Shown here piece by piece: positions 1 through 8,951 of a stretch of 64,000 bases of DNA; position 1 is the stretch's first letter; each line of letters opens with the position of its first letter. Made by a program: the position numbers and the translations under genes. This stretch comes from JAGOMX01 sp041738135 (GTDB lineage: Bacteria > Pseudomonadota > Alphaproteobacteria > JAGOMX01), in NCBI GenBank assembly GCA_041738135.1, contig JBGSQK010000071.1:10095-74094 (forward strand). Direction: 5' to 3'. A model generated the notes under the pieces. It was not told the origin of the DNA. It did not search any database and was given only the letters and a program-made list of their open reading frames with translations.

Positions 1-252
1 CCGAATAGACAGGCTACTCCAGTGTTAGCGGATGAATATCCTTCTGTGGAGCAACAAACCAGTTTTGCAAGGGGACGTATGAATGATCCTATCGAATGGT
101 TTGAAACCTATCGTTTGCTACATGGATGTAACCCACCAGGGGTTGCTAGCGAATATATCGAGGTGTTAAAGCAACGAAAATCTACCAACACATTAACACC
201 TGAACTTCTGCCGCATTTTTGTCAGCTGGCTTTGGATACAAAGAGTAATTGA
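1..252 (+). CDS. Hypothetical protein, 3' end only
   Basis: The frame is open from the first base of the window to a TGA at 250-252, so the start lies outside. The visible 83 residues are hydrophilic, with no membrane segment and no family I recognise. An in-frame GTG at 22 exists but has no ribosome binding site in view, so I treat the gene as truncated by the window edge. The downstream gap to 384 holds a short G5/C5 hairpin (about 309-325) and nothing else I can name. Confidence 0.45.
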   Translation, partial: PNRQATPVLADEYPSVEQQTSFARGRMNDPIEWFETYRLLHGCNPPGVASEYIEVLKQRKSTNTLTPELLPHFCQLALDTKSN

Positions 253-384
253 TTTCGGGCATTGGATTCATTTACGTCAACGGTTCAATAGCACTACCTT
301 CAAGTTAAGGGGGATAAATACCCCCAACTTCCGTCATTGCTGTGACGTGGGTGGGGTGTGGGGTCGACTTTATGACTCAATCGA

Positions 385-1767
385 CTAACCCTGAATACCC
401 TGGTTACTAAGATGCTGTTTGACTTCTTTCAACAACCGTTCCAATCCTTCAGCCGTATCACTTTCAGCACGTGCCACTAAGACAGCCTGTGTGTTGGAGG
501 CGCGTAGAAGCCACCAGCCGTCTGGCGTTGTTACTCTCACGCCGTCTACCTGGATAAATTCTGTTCCAGCTTTGAACAAGTCTTGTTTAATTGCTTCCAT
601 ACAGGGGAACTTTTTGTCATCCGCACAGGCATAGAATATTTCAGGTGTTATGAATGTTTTGGGATAGGCATCCATCCATTGGGATAGTGTTTCTGCCTTC
701 AAACTCAAGGCGCCCAACAGCCTTAAGGCAGCGTATAACCCGTCATCAAAGCCATAGTACCTATCAGCAAAGAACATGTGGCCACTCATTTCTCCGGCCA
801 GAGGGCATTGAAGCTCTTTCATACGTGACTTGATATATGAGTGTCCGGTTTTGGTGAGCTGCCCCTTTAACCCGATAAATTCTAGACGATCATATAGGAC
901 TTTACTGGACTTCACATCAGCGAGAATAGTTGCCCCAGGGTGCGTGATGGCTAGTTCTTCCGCATAGAATGCTAATAGCTGATCCCCTTGCAGAAACCTT
1001 CCTTTGCCATCTACAACGCCAATTCGGTCACCATCCCCGTCAAAACCTATACCCAAGTCATAGGAATGGCTTATTACTGCCGCAGATAGCTGAGCCATGT
1101 TCTCTTCCACACTTGGATCAGGATGATGATTAGGAAAACTGCCATCGGGTGTACCATTAATGATTATATGTTCACCTGGCAATCGCTTTACAAGCTTTCG
1201 CAAAATCTCACATGATGCACCGTTGCTTGGATCCCAAACGATTTTAAGAGACCGACCAGCTGCGTAGTTGCCTTCATAGTCGACCATCAGCTTTTCAATG
1301 TATGCATTCATTACATTGGTTTCGGTGAGAGTTCCTTGCCCTTTTATATAAGAGCCCTGGCTTGCTATGCGGCCTAGATTCTGGATGTCCTCACCAAAGT
1401 ATGGACCGGATTTAAGACATATTTTGATGCCATTATATTCCCCTGGATTGTGGGAACCTGTGATCATCAAACCTGCATCTGTTTTCAGATACTTTTGCGC
1501 AAAATACAGCATGGGACTTGTGCCCATTCCAATTCGAGTGACGTCCATACCGCTTTGGAGTACCCCCTTCACGACTGCAGCCTCAATCTCCGGAGAGCTA
1601 GAACGCACGTCGTAAGCAACACATACGGTTTCCCCTCCCCTGCTCTCTAAATCAGCTGCAAAAGCACTAGCGATCGCATACGCATCGTCTTCATTGAAGG
1701 TTACACCGTAAATTCCACGGATGTCATAAGCCCTTAGTATGGATGGATTTAAGTTTCGGGGATTCAT
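385..1767 (-). CDS. manB: Phosphomannomutase/phosphoglucomutase
   Basis: Alpha-D-phosphohexomutase of 460 residues, the usual family length. It interconverts hexose 1- and 6-phosphates in the cytoplasm and feeds nucleotide sugars for LPS or other surface glycans. The four family signatures are in order: TGSHNPG at 103-109, where Ser105 is the phosphoserine; the Mg-binding DGDGDR at 243-248; the sugar-binding GEMSGH at 325-330; and the phosphate-binding RASNTQ at 422-427. It lies 3 bases downstream of the phosphoribosyltransferase-like gene on the same strand, so the two are probably cotranscribed. Whether mannose or glucose phosphates are preferred cannot be told from sequence. Confidence 0.93.
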   Translation of the reverse strand: MNPRNLNPSILRAYDIRGIYGVTFNEDDAYAIASAFAADLESRGGETVCVAYDVRSSSPEIEAAVVKGVLQSGMDVTRIGMGTSPMLYFAQKYLKTDAGLMITGSHNPGEYNGIKICLKSGPYFGEDIQNLGRIASQGSYIKGQGTLTETNVMNAYIEKLMVDYEGNYAAGRSLKIVWDPSNGASCEILRKLVKRLPGEHIIINGTPDGSFPNHHPDPSVEENMAQLSAAVISHSYDLGIGFDGDGDRIGVVDGKGRFLQGDQLLAFYAEELAITHPGATILADVKSSKVLYDRLEFIGLKGQLTKTGHSYIKSRMKELQCPLAGEMSGHMFFADRYYGFDDGLYAALRLLGALSLKAETLSQWMDAYPKTFITPEIFYACADDKKFPCMEAIKQDLFKAGTEFIQVDGVRVTTPDGWWLLRASNTQAVLVARAESDTAEGLERLLKEVKQHLSNQGIQG

Positions 1768-1770
1768 ATG

Positions 1771-2403
1771 CTATAGCTTAAATATGGGCAAATGAGCTGT
1801 TTTGAATAACGAAACACCGTCAAATTCTTGCACATCATCACCTTCGGTAGCCATGCAAGCATATGCCAAGACCTTGCAGCTGGAGTAAGCTATAAGCTCT
1901 TTTACCGCCCTAAAAGTTGAGCCAGAAGACAAAACATCATCGAATAAGAGTACATTTTTTCCTTGAATGCGATCGTGTTGGTCTTTACGTAAGTTAATTT
2001 TTTTCTTGGATGGGCTGGTTATGGATTGATATTCAACAGAATTAACCACTTCCCCTTTGTTTGCTCCACGTACGATGCAAACCTCCAGTTCCGGTTTTTG
2101 CATTTTGAGATAGCTAACCAATAGACCGGCCATCATATTGCCGCCATCTCCAGGCACGACTATTGTATGCAGGTCCACAAATAGTTTGGATGCCATAATA
2201 GATTTTGACAAGATTTCAGCGGTAGCCTGAGCCATGTGGAAATTGTCGCTCACGTCGTAAAGAAAGACGATACCAACTGCACTGTTAGCTGCGGCTGGCT
2301 TGACTGGATAACTTTTCTTAAAGTTTCCAATTTGGAGCAGGTGTTCGTCTGATGCGAAAGTTTGGCTGGTTAGGAGAAGGAAAAGTACTAAGAAATAGCG
2401 CAT
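1771..2403 (-). CDS. Exported phosphoribosyltransferase-like protein
   Basis: A 210-residue protein with a clear N-terminal signal peptide, a hydrophobic run at 3-14 with probable cleavage after TFA17 before SDE. The rest resembles a type I phosphoribosyltransferase: the PRPP-binding loop VLLFDDVLSSGST is at 151-163, preceded by a Rossmann-like sheet pattern. These enzymes normally act in the cytosol on bases and PRPP, so a signal peptide is odd. The acceptor base cannot be predicted. It sits directly upstream of the phosphohexomutase. PRPP use outside the cytoplasm would need an external source, such as host cytosol; that is inference. Confidence 0.7.
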   Translation of the reverse strand: MRYFLVLFLLLTSQTFASDEHLLQIGNFKKSYPVKPAAANSAVGIVFLYDVSDNFHMAQATAEILSKSIMASKLFVDLHTIVVPGDGGNMMAGLLVSYLKMQKPELEVCIVRGANKGEVVNSVEYQSITSPSKKKINLRKDQHDRIQGKNVLLFDDVLSSGSTFRAVKELIAYSSCKVLAYACMATEGDDVQEFDGVSLFKTAHLPIFKL

Positions 2404-2498
2404 TTTGTTGACCTTTCAATATGTGATTGAATGAACTCAAGGGTAAACCTAGCAGTCTCATGGGACGTGGTCTAGCTATTTTTGTTGGTTTAATCTAC

Positions 2499-3386
2499 TT
2501 AATGTAAAGCATTATTTTCCAGTTTCGCTGCACCATAGGTAGCCAAACGCTTTAGTTTCTCGGATGCGCTCGACAATAATTGTGATGTCTGATTACCCTC
2601 CAACTCATCTTTATCCAAAAGAAACCAACCTTTACGGGTTTTAATCCATTCATAGCCAAATTTACAAGGATCATCGATCAGATAGACTTCTCGATCCTCC
2701 AAACGCTTCGAATAAAAGGCATCGTAAGGCGCGTACCTCCCCAAAACAAAGGTTTGGGCAGAATCTGTCAACCTCCTCCATTCCAATGCATATCCTGAGA
2801 TATAGAACATTTTCAGGCTAACCCGCAAACTGGTTTCAGCAAGTGTATTAAAGACGTTATGGCTGAATGCATTTTCATCAGGGGAGTTGGCAATACAAAG
2901 ATGCTGTAGACGAACATATCGATCAGACAAGAACATGGCAATCAGTCCTTCATCGGTCAGGTTATTCATAGTCAGATTCAATGAAATCAGATGTTTCGGC
3001 AAATCACCAAGGGTTAATATTTTCAACATGGTATCATTAAGGCCACATAAAGATAATTTTAAATGCCTAAGTTTTGTAAAATCCTGCAAATCCTCCATGT
3101 CACGAAAATCCAACGGACCGCAATCTATTAAACAAAGCATGGTAATGGATGGATGCTTCTTAGCCAACAAAGGGATCAATTTAGTAACGGGATAGCCTTC
3201 GATCCTAACCATAAAATTATTGTAGACATAAGCAAGTTCTACCTGATCGCCATTAGAATAAATTCGGTCTAGGGGCACATGCTGGAATTCTTCAAATTCC
3301 AACTGGTCGTCAGCGCGGGGTGTGCTTGCTGTTGAATACGAATAGAGCAAAAAATTAAGTATCGTAAATAGTTTTATATACTTCAT
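2499..3386 (-). CDS. Exported leucine-rich-repeat-like protein
   Basis: The 295-residue product starts with a signal peptide (hydrophobic 6-17, cleavage near STA-STP). Residues about 75-170 show several LRR-like units of the ribonuclease-inhibitor type (for example LRHLKLSLCGLND and LISLNLTMNNLTDEGL). The C-terminal 100 residues are not recognised. LRR proteins usually mediate protein-protein contacts; secreted ones in intracellular bacteria are often host-directed, which is inference here. No catalytic motif is visible. It is a single transcription unit, with 95 bases to the downstream phosphoribosyltransferase-like gene. Confidence 0.65.
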   Translation of the reverse strand: MKYIKLFTILNFLLYSYSTASTPRADDQLEFEEFQHVPLDRIYSNGDQVELAYVYNNFMVRIEGYPVTKLIPLLAKKHPSITMLCLIDCGPLDFRDMEDLQDFTKLRHLKLSLCGLNDTMLKILTLGDLPKHLISLNLTMNNLTDEGLIAMFLSDRYVRLQHLCIANSPDENAFSHNVFNTLAETSLRVSLKMFYISGYALEWRRLTDSAQTFVLGRYAPYDAFYSKRLEDREVYLIDDPCKFGYEWIKTRKGWFLLDKDELEGNQTSQLLSSASEKLKRLATYGAAKLENNALH

Positions 3387-3545
3387 GACTAGACCTATCC
3401 ATTGTTGCTTATAGGATTCTACAGGAACTTAAAGCAATAATCACCTTGATTATATTTCTTAGAAATGACACAGTATTAGGCAATAAAAATTGCTGTTTTA
3501 TCTCTTAAATTAAAAATAACTTAATATGAGGTTGAATCTAATATA

Positions 3546-4850
3546 ATGTTTAAGCTAGCACCCCTATTTGCCCTTCTATGCATTCTTTCTTCTTTCTTTT
3601 TTTGCGACTGCAAAGCAAATGAGAAAAAAAGTAAAAATGTAATCATTATGATTCATAACGAAACGGTTTATTGCAAAGGATTTTTTGAATTTTATAAAAC
3701 GCTTAAAGATAGGGGGCATAATGTCAAAGTTATAGCTGTGCCATATTTAAATAAACAAAATGAACCAACAGTCGATATGGATATTGAATTTTCAAAAAAA
3801 TTTAACGCGTCCGATATTCAATATCCTTGCGGAATGCAGAAACCTTATAAAAGTTGTAATAAACTGGACATTGAAAAGGCTGACTATGTGATAGTGGGAA
3901 ATCCATACAACACAACAAAATCAGCTCTGCACCCCAACTACACAATGGAAGGCCTCAGGCAACTGGGCAACAAAGTGATTTACTTTGTATATGGTCCACA
4001 CTTATTTCATGGCTTGGGAAATTCTAATTCTGATGAATTACGAAATTTAGTGGATATCGCTATGGTGGATTCAGAGAGCACAAGGAAATTATTTATTGAG
4101 CAAATGAAATTCAATCCCGAAAATGTCGTTGTTTCCGGTTATCAGAACTATAAAAATGTGCGAGAGAAAACGAAAAAATTCAAAAAGGACAAACAATTTA
4201 AAGAGACAATTTTATGGCTGCCTAGATGGTCACTAACAACCCGAAACAGAGAAAAATTCGAAGGTGGCTCTACCTTTTTAAATTATTACCACTTTATATG
4301 TAATTATGCGGAAGATAACCCAGATATTCGAATAATCATTCGTCCTCATGTGTTTTTATTCACACAGAGTATTAAAGATGGATTTTTATCGCAAAGAGAT
4401 GTTGATCAGATTATACAAAAGTTTAGATCAATTAAGAACATAGTTTATTCCGAGCAAATACATACGAACCTTGAAGATGATGTTATAGAAGCAGATATAG
4501 TCATTAGCGATGGATCATCAGCTTTAGGGGAAGTTGTTGTCGCAGACAAACCAATTATCTATCTAAGTAACGGATGGGATAACGAATTTAATAGCAACGA
4601 TTTAGGCAAAGAATTTAAGAGCTTTATTTATTTAGCACACGAACCAGATGAAATCATAAGGCATATCAATTTCATAAGAAAAACTAATTACACGCCATTT
4701 GCAAAGCCAAACTTATTTCTTGGTAAAACACTAAATAAACTGGGAATAAGCAATTGGAATGAGGATCCTAAGCGGGTTGAATTTAAAAATAAATTAGATC
4801 CTATCGAAAACCCGGCAATATACTTAGCTGAATATATTGAAACACATTAG
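3546..4850 (+). CDS. CDP-glycerol glycerophosphotransferase-like protein
   Basis: A 434-residue protein with a hydrophobic leader (residues 3-20, followed by CDCKANE, so either a cleaved signal or a lipidated cysteine). The C-terminal half contains IIIRPH (about 278-283) and ADIVISDGSSALGEVV (about 323-338), matching the RPH and D-x-SS elements of the CDP-glycerol glycerophosphotransferase/TagB-type GT-B family. Such enzymes normally work on the cytoplasmic face, so the leader may act as an anchor. The gene is clearly more A+T-rich and Lys/Asn-rich than its neighbours, which suggests transfer. No other teichoic or capsule gene is adjacent. Substrate unknown. Confidence 0.6.
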   Translation: MFKLAPLFALLCILSSFFFCDCKANEKKSKNVIIMIHNETVYCKGFFEFYKTLKDRGHNVKVIAVPYLNKQNEPTVDMDIEFSKKFNASDIQYPCGMQKPYKSCNKLDIEKADYVIVGNPYNTTKSALHPNYTMEGLRQLGNKVIYFVYGPHLFHGLGNSNSDELRNLVDIAMVDSESTRKLFIEQMKFNPENVVVSGYQNYKNVREKTKKFKKDKQFKETILWLPRWSLTTRNREKFEGGSTFLNYYHFICNYAEDNPDIRIIIRPHVFLFTQSIKDGFLSQRDVDQIIQKFRSIKNIVYSEQIHTNLEDDVIEADIVISDGSSALGEVVVADKPIIYLSNGWDNEFNSNDLGKEFKSFIYLAHEPDEIIRHINFIRKTNYTPFAKPNLFLGKTLNKLGISNWNEDPKRVEFKNKLDPIENPAIYLAEYIETH

Positions 4851-5006
4851 AAATAAGGATAAAATACTCTTTCTATGTTCTCACACTCCATTAACACCTT
4901 CGCAACCGTCTGTTAATATCCTTGAGCTATACTCGTGAGATCCTTGGCTGATGCGACAAATGTATCGTGACAGCGTCAAGGAACCAAACCCTAACAGGAG
5001 ATCATC

Positions 5007-5210
5007 ATGAGTAATGAGCGTTGGGCCGTTATTGATTGCGGCAAGTATCCAAGTGAAAAAAATTGTCAGTTAAAAATGTCTGTACCAGAGAGTCACCTAG
5101 AAGAATTGATTGAAGCCAGTGCTTCTCATGCAGTTTCTGCGCATGGTCATGAAGACAGTCCAGAATTACGCAGCTTGCTTCGTCAAGGCGTGCAGTTTGA
5201 GTCTGCATAA
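5007..5210 (+). CDS. DUF1059 family small protein
   Basis: A 67-residue soluble protein with AGGAG about 6 bases before the ATG. It matches the DUF1059 pattern from memory: an N-terminal D-C-G-K-(F/Y)-P-S-E-K-N-C segment, then an amphipathic helix with E-A-S-A-S-H-A-V and an H-G-H-(x)-D-S-P-E-L-R turn. The family is widespread and of unknown function; conserved Cys and His suggest possible metal binding. It is monocistronic between an A+T-rich gene and an oppositely oriented LRR-like gene. Confidence 0.75.
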   Translation: MSNERWAVIDCGKYPSEKNCQLKMSVPESHLEELIEASASHAVSAHGHEDSPELRSLLRQGVQFESA

Positions 5211-5249
5211 ATCATGTGACTGCCCCTGTCCATTTGGATGGGGGTGGTG

Positions 5250-5720
5250 TTATTTATTTATATTTACGGGCCAATCCTTTCTTATTTCACTAAGTGCTTC
5301 TCGTACACTCTTTCCCGCAACTAGGGGGGTGGCTCTTAGTAGTTCCAGGTCAGGCATCTGATTCAGGAATTCTCTTATGGCTTTAAAAGTAAGACCCTTA
5401 CAATAATCTAAATATAGCTCTTTAAGATTGGGACGTAGAATAGTTATTTGTGGTAAAAGGGCATCTGTTATATTGTTGCAGCCAGATAGATCTAATGAGT
5501 CAAAGATTTCATTGCTTTTTAGAAGTGCTATGACAACTTCATCCGTTATGGGAGTATCCATAAGCACGCAGCCGTCTTCTTCTTCTAATAAATGGTATGC
5601 TGATGCGTTTTGTTGTTCAGATAGGCTATAACTTAAGTCATCTGGAGTTCCTTGACTGGCCAGTGATTGGCTTATGATACAACAGGTCAGAATAGCGGTT
5701 GATAAAGTTTTATGTAACAT
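5250..5720 (-). CDS. Small exported LRR-like protein
   Basis: The 156-residue product has a signal peptide (hydrophobic 5-19, cleavage at SLA-SQ). Residues about 50-125 contain three LRR-like units of the cysteine-containing, F-box-associated type: SLDLSGCNNITDALL, LKELYLDYCKGLTF and LELLRATPL. No enzyme motif is visible. It resembles the larger LRR-like protein at 2499-3386 in layout but not in close sequence. Role unknown; export plus LRRs suggest binding another protein outside the cytoplasm. Confidence 0.65.
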   Translation of the reverse strand: MLHKTLSTAILTCCIISQSLASQGTPDDLSYSLSEQQNASAYHLLEEEDGCVLMDTPITDEVVIALLKSNEIFDSLDLSGCNNITDALLPQITILRPNLKELYLDYCKGLTFKAIREFLNQMPDLELLRATPLVAGKSVREALSEIRKDWPVNINK

Positions 5721-5766
5721 TTTAATATCCTTAATATATGAGTTTCAAGAAAAAAACGACCCACAT

Positions 5767-5883
5767 CCGTCATTGCGAGCCCCTCTTGGGGCGTGGCAAT
5801 CTACTTTTTTAGCTGCAAAAAAAATATTATAAACGGCGACTCCACAGTGGATTGCCGCGCCCCAAGGGGGTTCGCAATGACGG
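5767..5883. repeat. Palindromic repeat family A, copy 1
   Basis: Inverted arms at 5767-5805 and 5846-5883, beginning CCGTCATTGCGAGCCCC and ending with the complement, surround a 40-base loop. Related copies lie at 23081-23208, 29079-29191 and 39477-39591. It occupies the gap between the small LRR gene and dnaA. It has no coding capacity and looks like a non-autonomous mobile or REP-type element. Confidence 0.85.
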
Positions 5884-5944
5884 TAGCTGGTGCATTTCTA
5901 AAATTTCGCATACCATTTTATTGCTGAGTAATACTATACGAAAC

Positions 5945-7378
5945 CTAAACCTGCAACATACGTTGCAAAATCTCTACGTCTTCGGCTACGCCGTGTTCGG
6001 TTTCCATCAGTTCGGCTACCTTTTTGACAGCGTGCATAACGGTTGTATGATCGCGTCCGCCGAATTTGCGGCCGATTTCGGGTAGCGAATTGGTGGTGAA
6101 CTGTTTGGCCAGGTACATGGCTATTTGTCTTGGTCTAGCGATGGTACGCAAGCGTTTGGTGGATTGCATATCGGCTAGGCGAAGGTTGAAGTGCTCGGCT
6201 ACTTTGCGTTGGATGTCGTCTACACTTACTCGGCGGTCGTTGGCGCGAAGCAAGTCGCGCAAGACGTCTTGTGCCATGTCGATGGTGACTTCACGGCCTA
6301 CGAGCATACTATGCGCGACAATACGATTGAGGGCGCCTTCTAGCTCACGTACGTTGGATACGATCTTGTGGGCCAGGAATTCTAGGACTTTATCTGGCAT
6401 GGAGACCTTCATGTGGTCTGCCTTAGCTTGTAGGATGCCAAGGCGCAGCTCGTATGTGGTAGGGTGAATATCTGCAACCAAACCCCAGCCAAGTCTTGAG
6501 CGCAAGCGCTCTTCCATGCCTTCTAGATCGGAAGGAGACTTGTCTGCGGATACAATCACTTGGCGGTTTTGATCCACCAAGGCATTAAACGTATGGAAGA
6601 ATTCTTCTTGTGTTGAGTCTTTACCGCTAATGAACTGTACATCATCAATCATAAGTACGTCGACGGACCGGAATTGGTCTTTAAAAGCCACCGTATCCCT
6701 GAACCGTAAGGCGCGGATGAATTGATACATGAACTTTTCGGCTGATATGTAGATAACTTTCCGCTTGGGGTGGCATTTTTTAATGTGCCAAGCGATGGCG
6801 TGCATCAGGTGCGTTTTACCTAAACCTACGCCGCCATAGAGGAAGAGCGGATTAAAGCTGACGTTCTCAGCCTCAGCAACCCTGAGGGCTGCGGCGTGGG
6901 CGAGTTCGTTTGGCTTGCCTACCACGAAGTTCTCAAATGTGTATCTGGCATCCAAAGATGCACTGACTTTTTCAAGGAAATTAGGTGAATTGGGGTCGGG
7001 CCCTTCGGATGAATAAGGCACATCCTTTTCAATGGGCTTAATATGTGCAACAGCGGCCTCGGCTTCATTACGTGCGGGCGCATTGGCAACAATGATTTCT
7101 ACGGCAAAGATCTTAGGGTTTTCTTCGCGGCAACATTGAAAAATTTGGGAGAGATAGTTTGTGTTGACCCAGTCACGCATGAAACGGGTCTGGATACCTA
7201 AAACAAGCGTGCCTGCATCCAGATTTACGGCGAATAAAGGTTCTATCCAGCTTTTGAATGTGCCTTCTGGTAGGTTTTGGCTGAGTCGTGCTTGTGCACG
7301 CGCCCAATCCTCTGCATATGACATATGCACAGTCTGTGATGACGCTTGTTCTTCTTTTTTTTGTGCGACAACAGTCAT
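5945..7378 (-). CDS. dnaA: Chromosomal replication initiator DnaA
   Basis: A 477-residue AAA+ initiator that binds DnaA boxes and opens the origin. Domain I spans about 20-95, a variable linker about 100-140, and the AAA+ core follows with Walker A GGVGLGKT at 182-189 and Walker B MIDD at 243-246. Domain IV ends with the DNA-binding signature GGRDHTTVMHAV at 440-451. It follows rpsT on the same strand, a common alphaproteobacterial arrangement. I see no cluster of DnaA boxes nearby, so the origin is probably elsewhere. Confidence 0.97.
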   Translation of the reverse strand: MTVVAQKKEEQASSQTVHMSYAEDWARAQARLSQNLPEGTFKSWIEPLFAVNLDAGTLVLGIQTRFMRDWVNTNYLSQIFQCCREENPKIFAVEIIVANAPARNEAEAAVAHIKPIEKDVPYSSEGPDPNSPNFLEKVSASLDARYTFENFVVGKPNELAHAAALRVAEAENVSFNPLFLYGGVGLGKTHLMHAIAWHIKKCHPKRKVIYISAEKFMYQFIRALRFRDTVAFKDQFRSVDVLMIDDVQFISGKDSTQEEFFHTFNALVDQNRQVIVSADKSPSDLEGMEERLRSRLGWGLVADIHPTTYELRLGILQAKADHMKVSMPDKVLEFLAHKIVSNVRELEGALNRIVAHSMLVGREVTIDMAQDVLRDLLRANDRRVSVDDIQRKVAEHFNLRLADMQSTKRLRTIARPRQIAMYLAKQFTTNSLPEIGRKFGGRDHTTVMHAVKKVAELMETEHGVAEDVEILQRMLQV

Positions 7379-7513
7379 GCTTCAGCCCTTCAGACAAAGA
7401 CCACCCATCTCAAATGCAAACCCTATAGGGAATACAATTCGAGTTGATCAAATAACACCCCAGCTTTGATACAAAGATCAAAACCAGGACGTTATCTTAA
7501 TTCAGTTCGGGAA

Positions 7514-7780
7514 TTAACCCTGTATTGATTTAATTCTCGCAGAAATGCGAGAAAGTTTGCGAGACGCTGTATTTACGTGAAACAAATTGCGACGTACGCC
7601 GCGCATTAGTTCAGATTGCATCTCACGAAAACGCGCTTGCGCATCCGTTTTATTACCGCCTAGAATAGCTTCTTCCACATAACGAATATGTGTACGAATG
7701 CGTGACATGCGTGCCTTATTCATTATGGTGCGCTTTTCAGCTTGTCTATTACTTTTTAGTGCCGATTTATGGTTAGCCAT
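7514..7780 (-). CDS. rpsT: 30S ribosomal protein S20
   Basis: Small, basic 16S-binding protein of 88 residues. It begins MANHKSALKSNRQAEK, the classic S20 N-terminus, so I place the start at this ATG rather than three codons upstream. The helical Arg/Lys-rich body and C-terminal RKLSRISARIKSI are typical. It is located upstream of dnaA, with 135 bases between. Confidence 0.96.
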   Translation of the reverse strand: MANHKSALKSNRQAEKRTIMNKARMSRIRTHIRYVEEAILGGNKTDAQARFREMQSELMRGVRRNLFHVNTASRKLSRISARIKSIQG

Positions 7781-7874
7781 GTGTTTCAACTCACCTTGTT
7801 AACAATTCAATAGACTAGTTTATACACCAGGTTGTGGCGCAGCGTCAATTGAAATTAGACGCCTTCTTTCAATA

Positions 7875-8741
7875 TCATGCTAATTTACGTCCCAACATGT
7901 TCTCAAGAACTCTAATTGGGGCATGTTCAGGATATTTCATGCCTTCTACGGGTAGGTAAAAGGTTTGCTCCATGACGTATTGACCGCCCATTGCCGCATG
8001 GGATACAAGGTCTGTGTAGACAATCCAGGTGGTGGCTGGCGGGAAGTGAAACTCCCCCTGCTCTACTTGTTGCTGGTAATCCACGTTGGCTTTCATGCGA
8101 TTGTGCATCTGTAGCATGTAGTGATCATAGTCGCTGCGGATCTTTTTCGTGACCCCGAGAGTTTTCAGCAGCTTATGTTTTCCCCAAAATGGTTTGGAGA
8201 TCTTACGTATAAATGTTTTGGCTACACTGGGGAATGACTCACCAATGCGCCAATGACGACCCTGGTTGTTGGGATTTATATTGCTAAAAACACGTAAGAT
8301 ACGCTTGCCATGGTTAGGATTGGAGGTGAATGCATCCACATGCAAACGGGTGTCGTCCTTGCGGTATGAGCTTTCACGTCCTTGAATTTCCACAGGGCGA
8401 TAGCTGGTTTTACCGAGCTCGTAATGGTTTGTATATTGTGGGAATAAGGATTGGATCAGATTTTTAGAGAAATCCACGTAGCGCTGCATCATCTGAGCCA
8501 TCATGGCCTCTACCTCAGGTGCGGCATCGATGCCTCGCAATAGGTTTTGATCTGGGAGATAGCTTATGTTTTTCACACTGGGCTTAAGGAAATCGGGGGA
8601 TAAAAGCACAGCCTCAGCCTGAGCAAGGGGAAAAGGTAGTTGCGGTAGATAAACCACTGAACCTGTTTCCAGGGCTGCTATAGCGCCATCACAGGTGGTG
8701 TTATCAAAGGTAGTATTTTGAAGAGTGTGTATGAGGCGCAT
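7875..8741 (-). CDS. kdoO: Kdo hydroxylase (Fe(II)/2-oxoglutarate dioxygenase)
   Basis: A 288-residue protein that I recognise as the Kdo 3-hydroxylase family, which converts a Kdo of the LPS inner core to Ko. The metal-binding H-x-D is at His134/Asp136 (RLHVDAF), with a distal His near 248 in SHAAMGGQY. The IQGRESSYRKDDTRLHVD stretch is characteristic. It stands alone between rpsT and a tRNA. It implies Kdo-containing LPS with a modified inner core. Confidence 0.85.
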   Translation of the reverse strand: MRLIHTLQNTTFDNTTCDGAIAALETGSVVYLPQLPFPLAQAEAVLLSPDFLKPSVKNISYLPDQNLLRGIDAAPEVEAMMAQMMQRYVDFSKNLIQSLFPQYTNHYELGKTSYRPVEIQGRESSYRKDDTRLHVDAFTSNPNHGKRILRVFSNINPNNQGRHWRIGESFPSVAKTFIRKISKPFWGKHKLLKTLGVTKKIRSDYDHYMLQMHNRMKANVDYQQQVEQGEFHFPPATTWIVYTDLVSHAAMGGQYVMEQTFYLPVEGMKYPEHAPIRVLENMLGRKLA

Positions 8742-8762
8742 TGGTCACCTATTTTAAAAAAG

Positions 8763-8839
8763 TGGCGCACCCGAGGGGATTCGAACCTCTGGCCTTTGCC
8801 TCCGGAGGGCAACGCTCTATCCAGCTGAGCTACGGGTGC
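8763..8839 (-). tRNA. tRNA-Arg (anticodon CCG)
   Basis: On the minus strand a full cloverleaf is visible. The acceptor GCACCCG pairs with CGGGTGC, the D-arm is GCTCAGCTGGATAGAGC, the anticodon loop CTCCGGA gives CCG, and the T-arm is GAGGTTCGAATCCCCTC. The discriminator G is followed by an encoded CCA (complement of 8763-8765). Total length is 77 bases including CCA. Confidence 0.96.
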
Positions 8840-8951
8840 AATCGAGATGACTTATACCCTATTTTAATTGAGATGCAAAGAAGAGAGTTCAGCTTGCTTC
8901 ATTGACTCTCATGGCTTACTGAGGCATTATTAAATAAAGGAGCAATTTATA

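Noticed and set aside
7379..7513. Replication origin next to dnaA
   Set aside because: No cluster of TTATCCACA-like boxes or A+T-rich unwinding element is evident; alphaproteobacterial origins often lie elsewhere.
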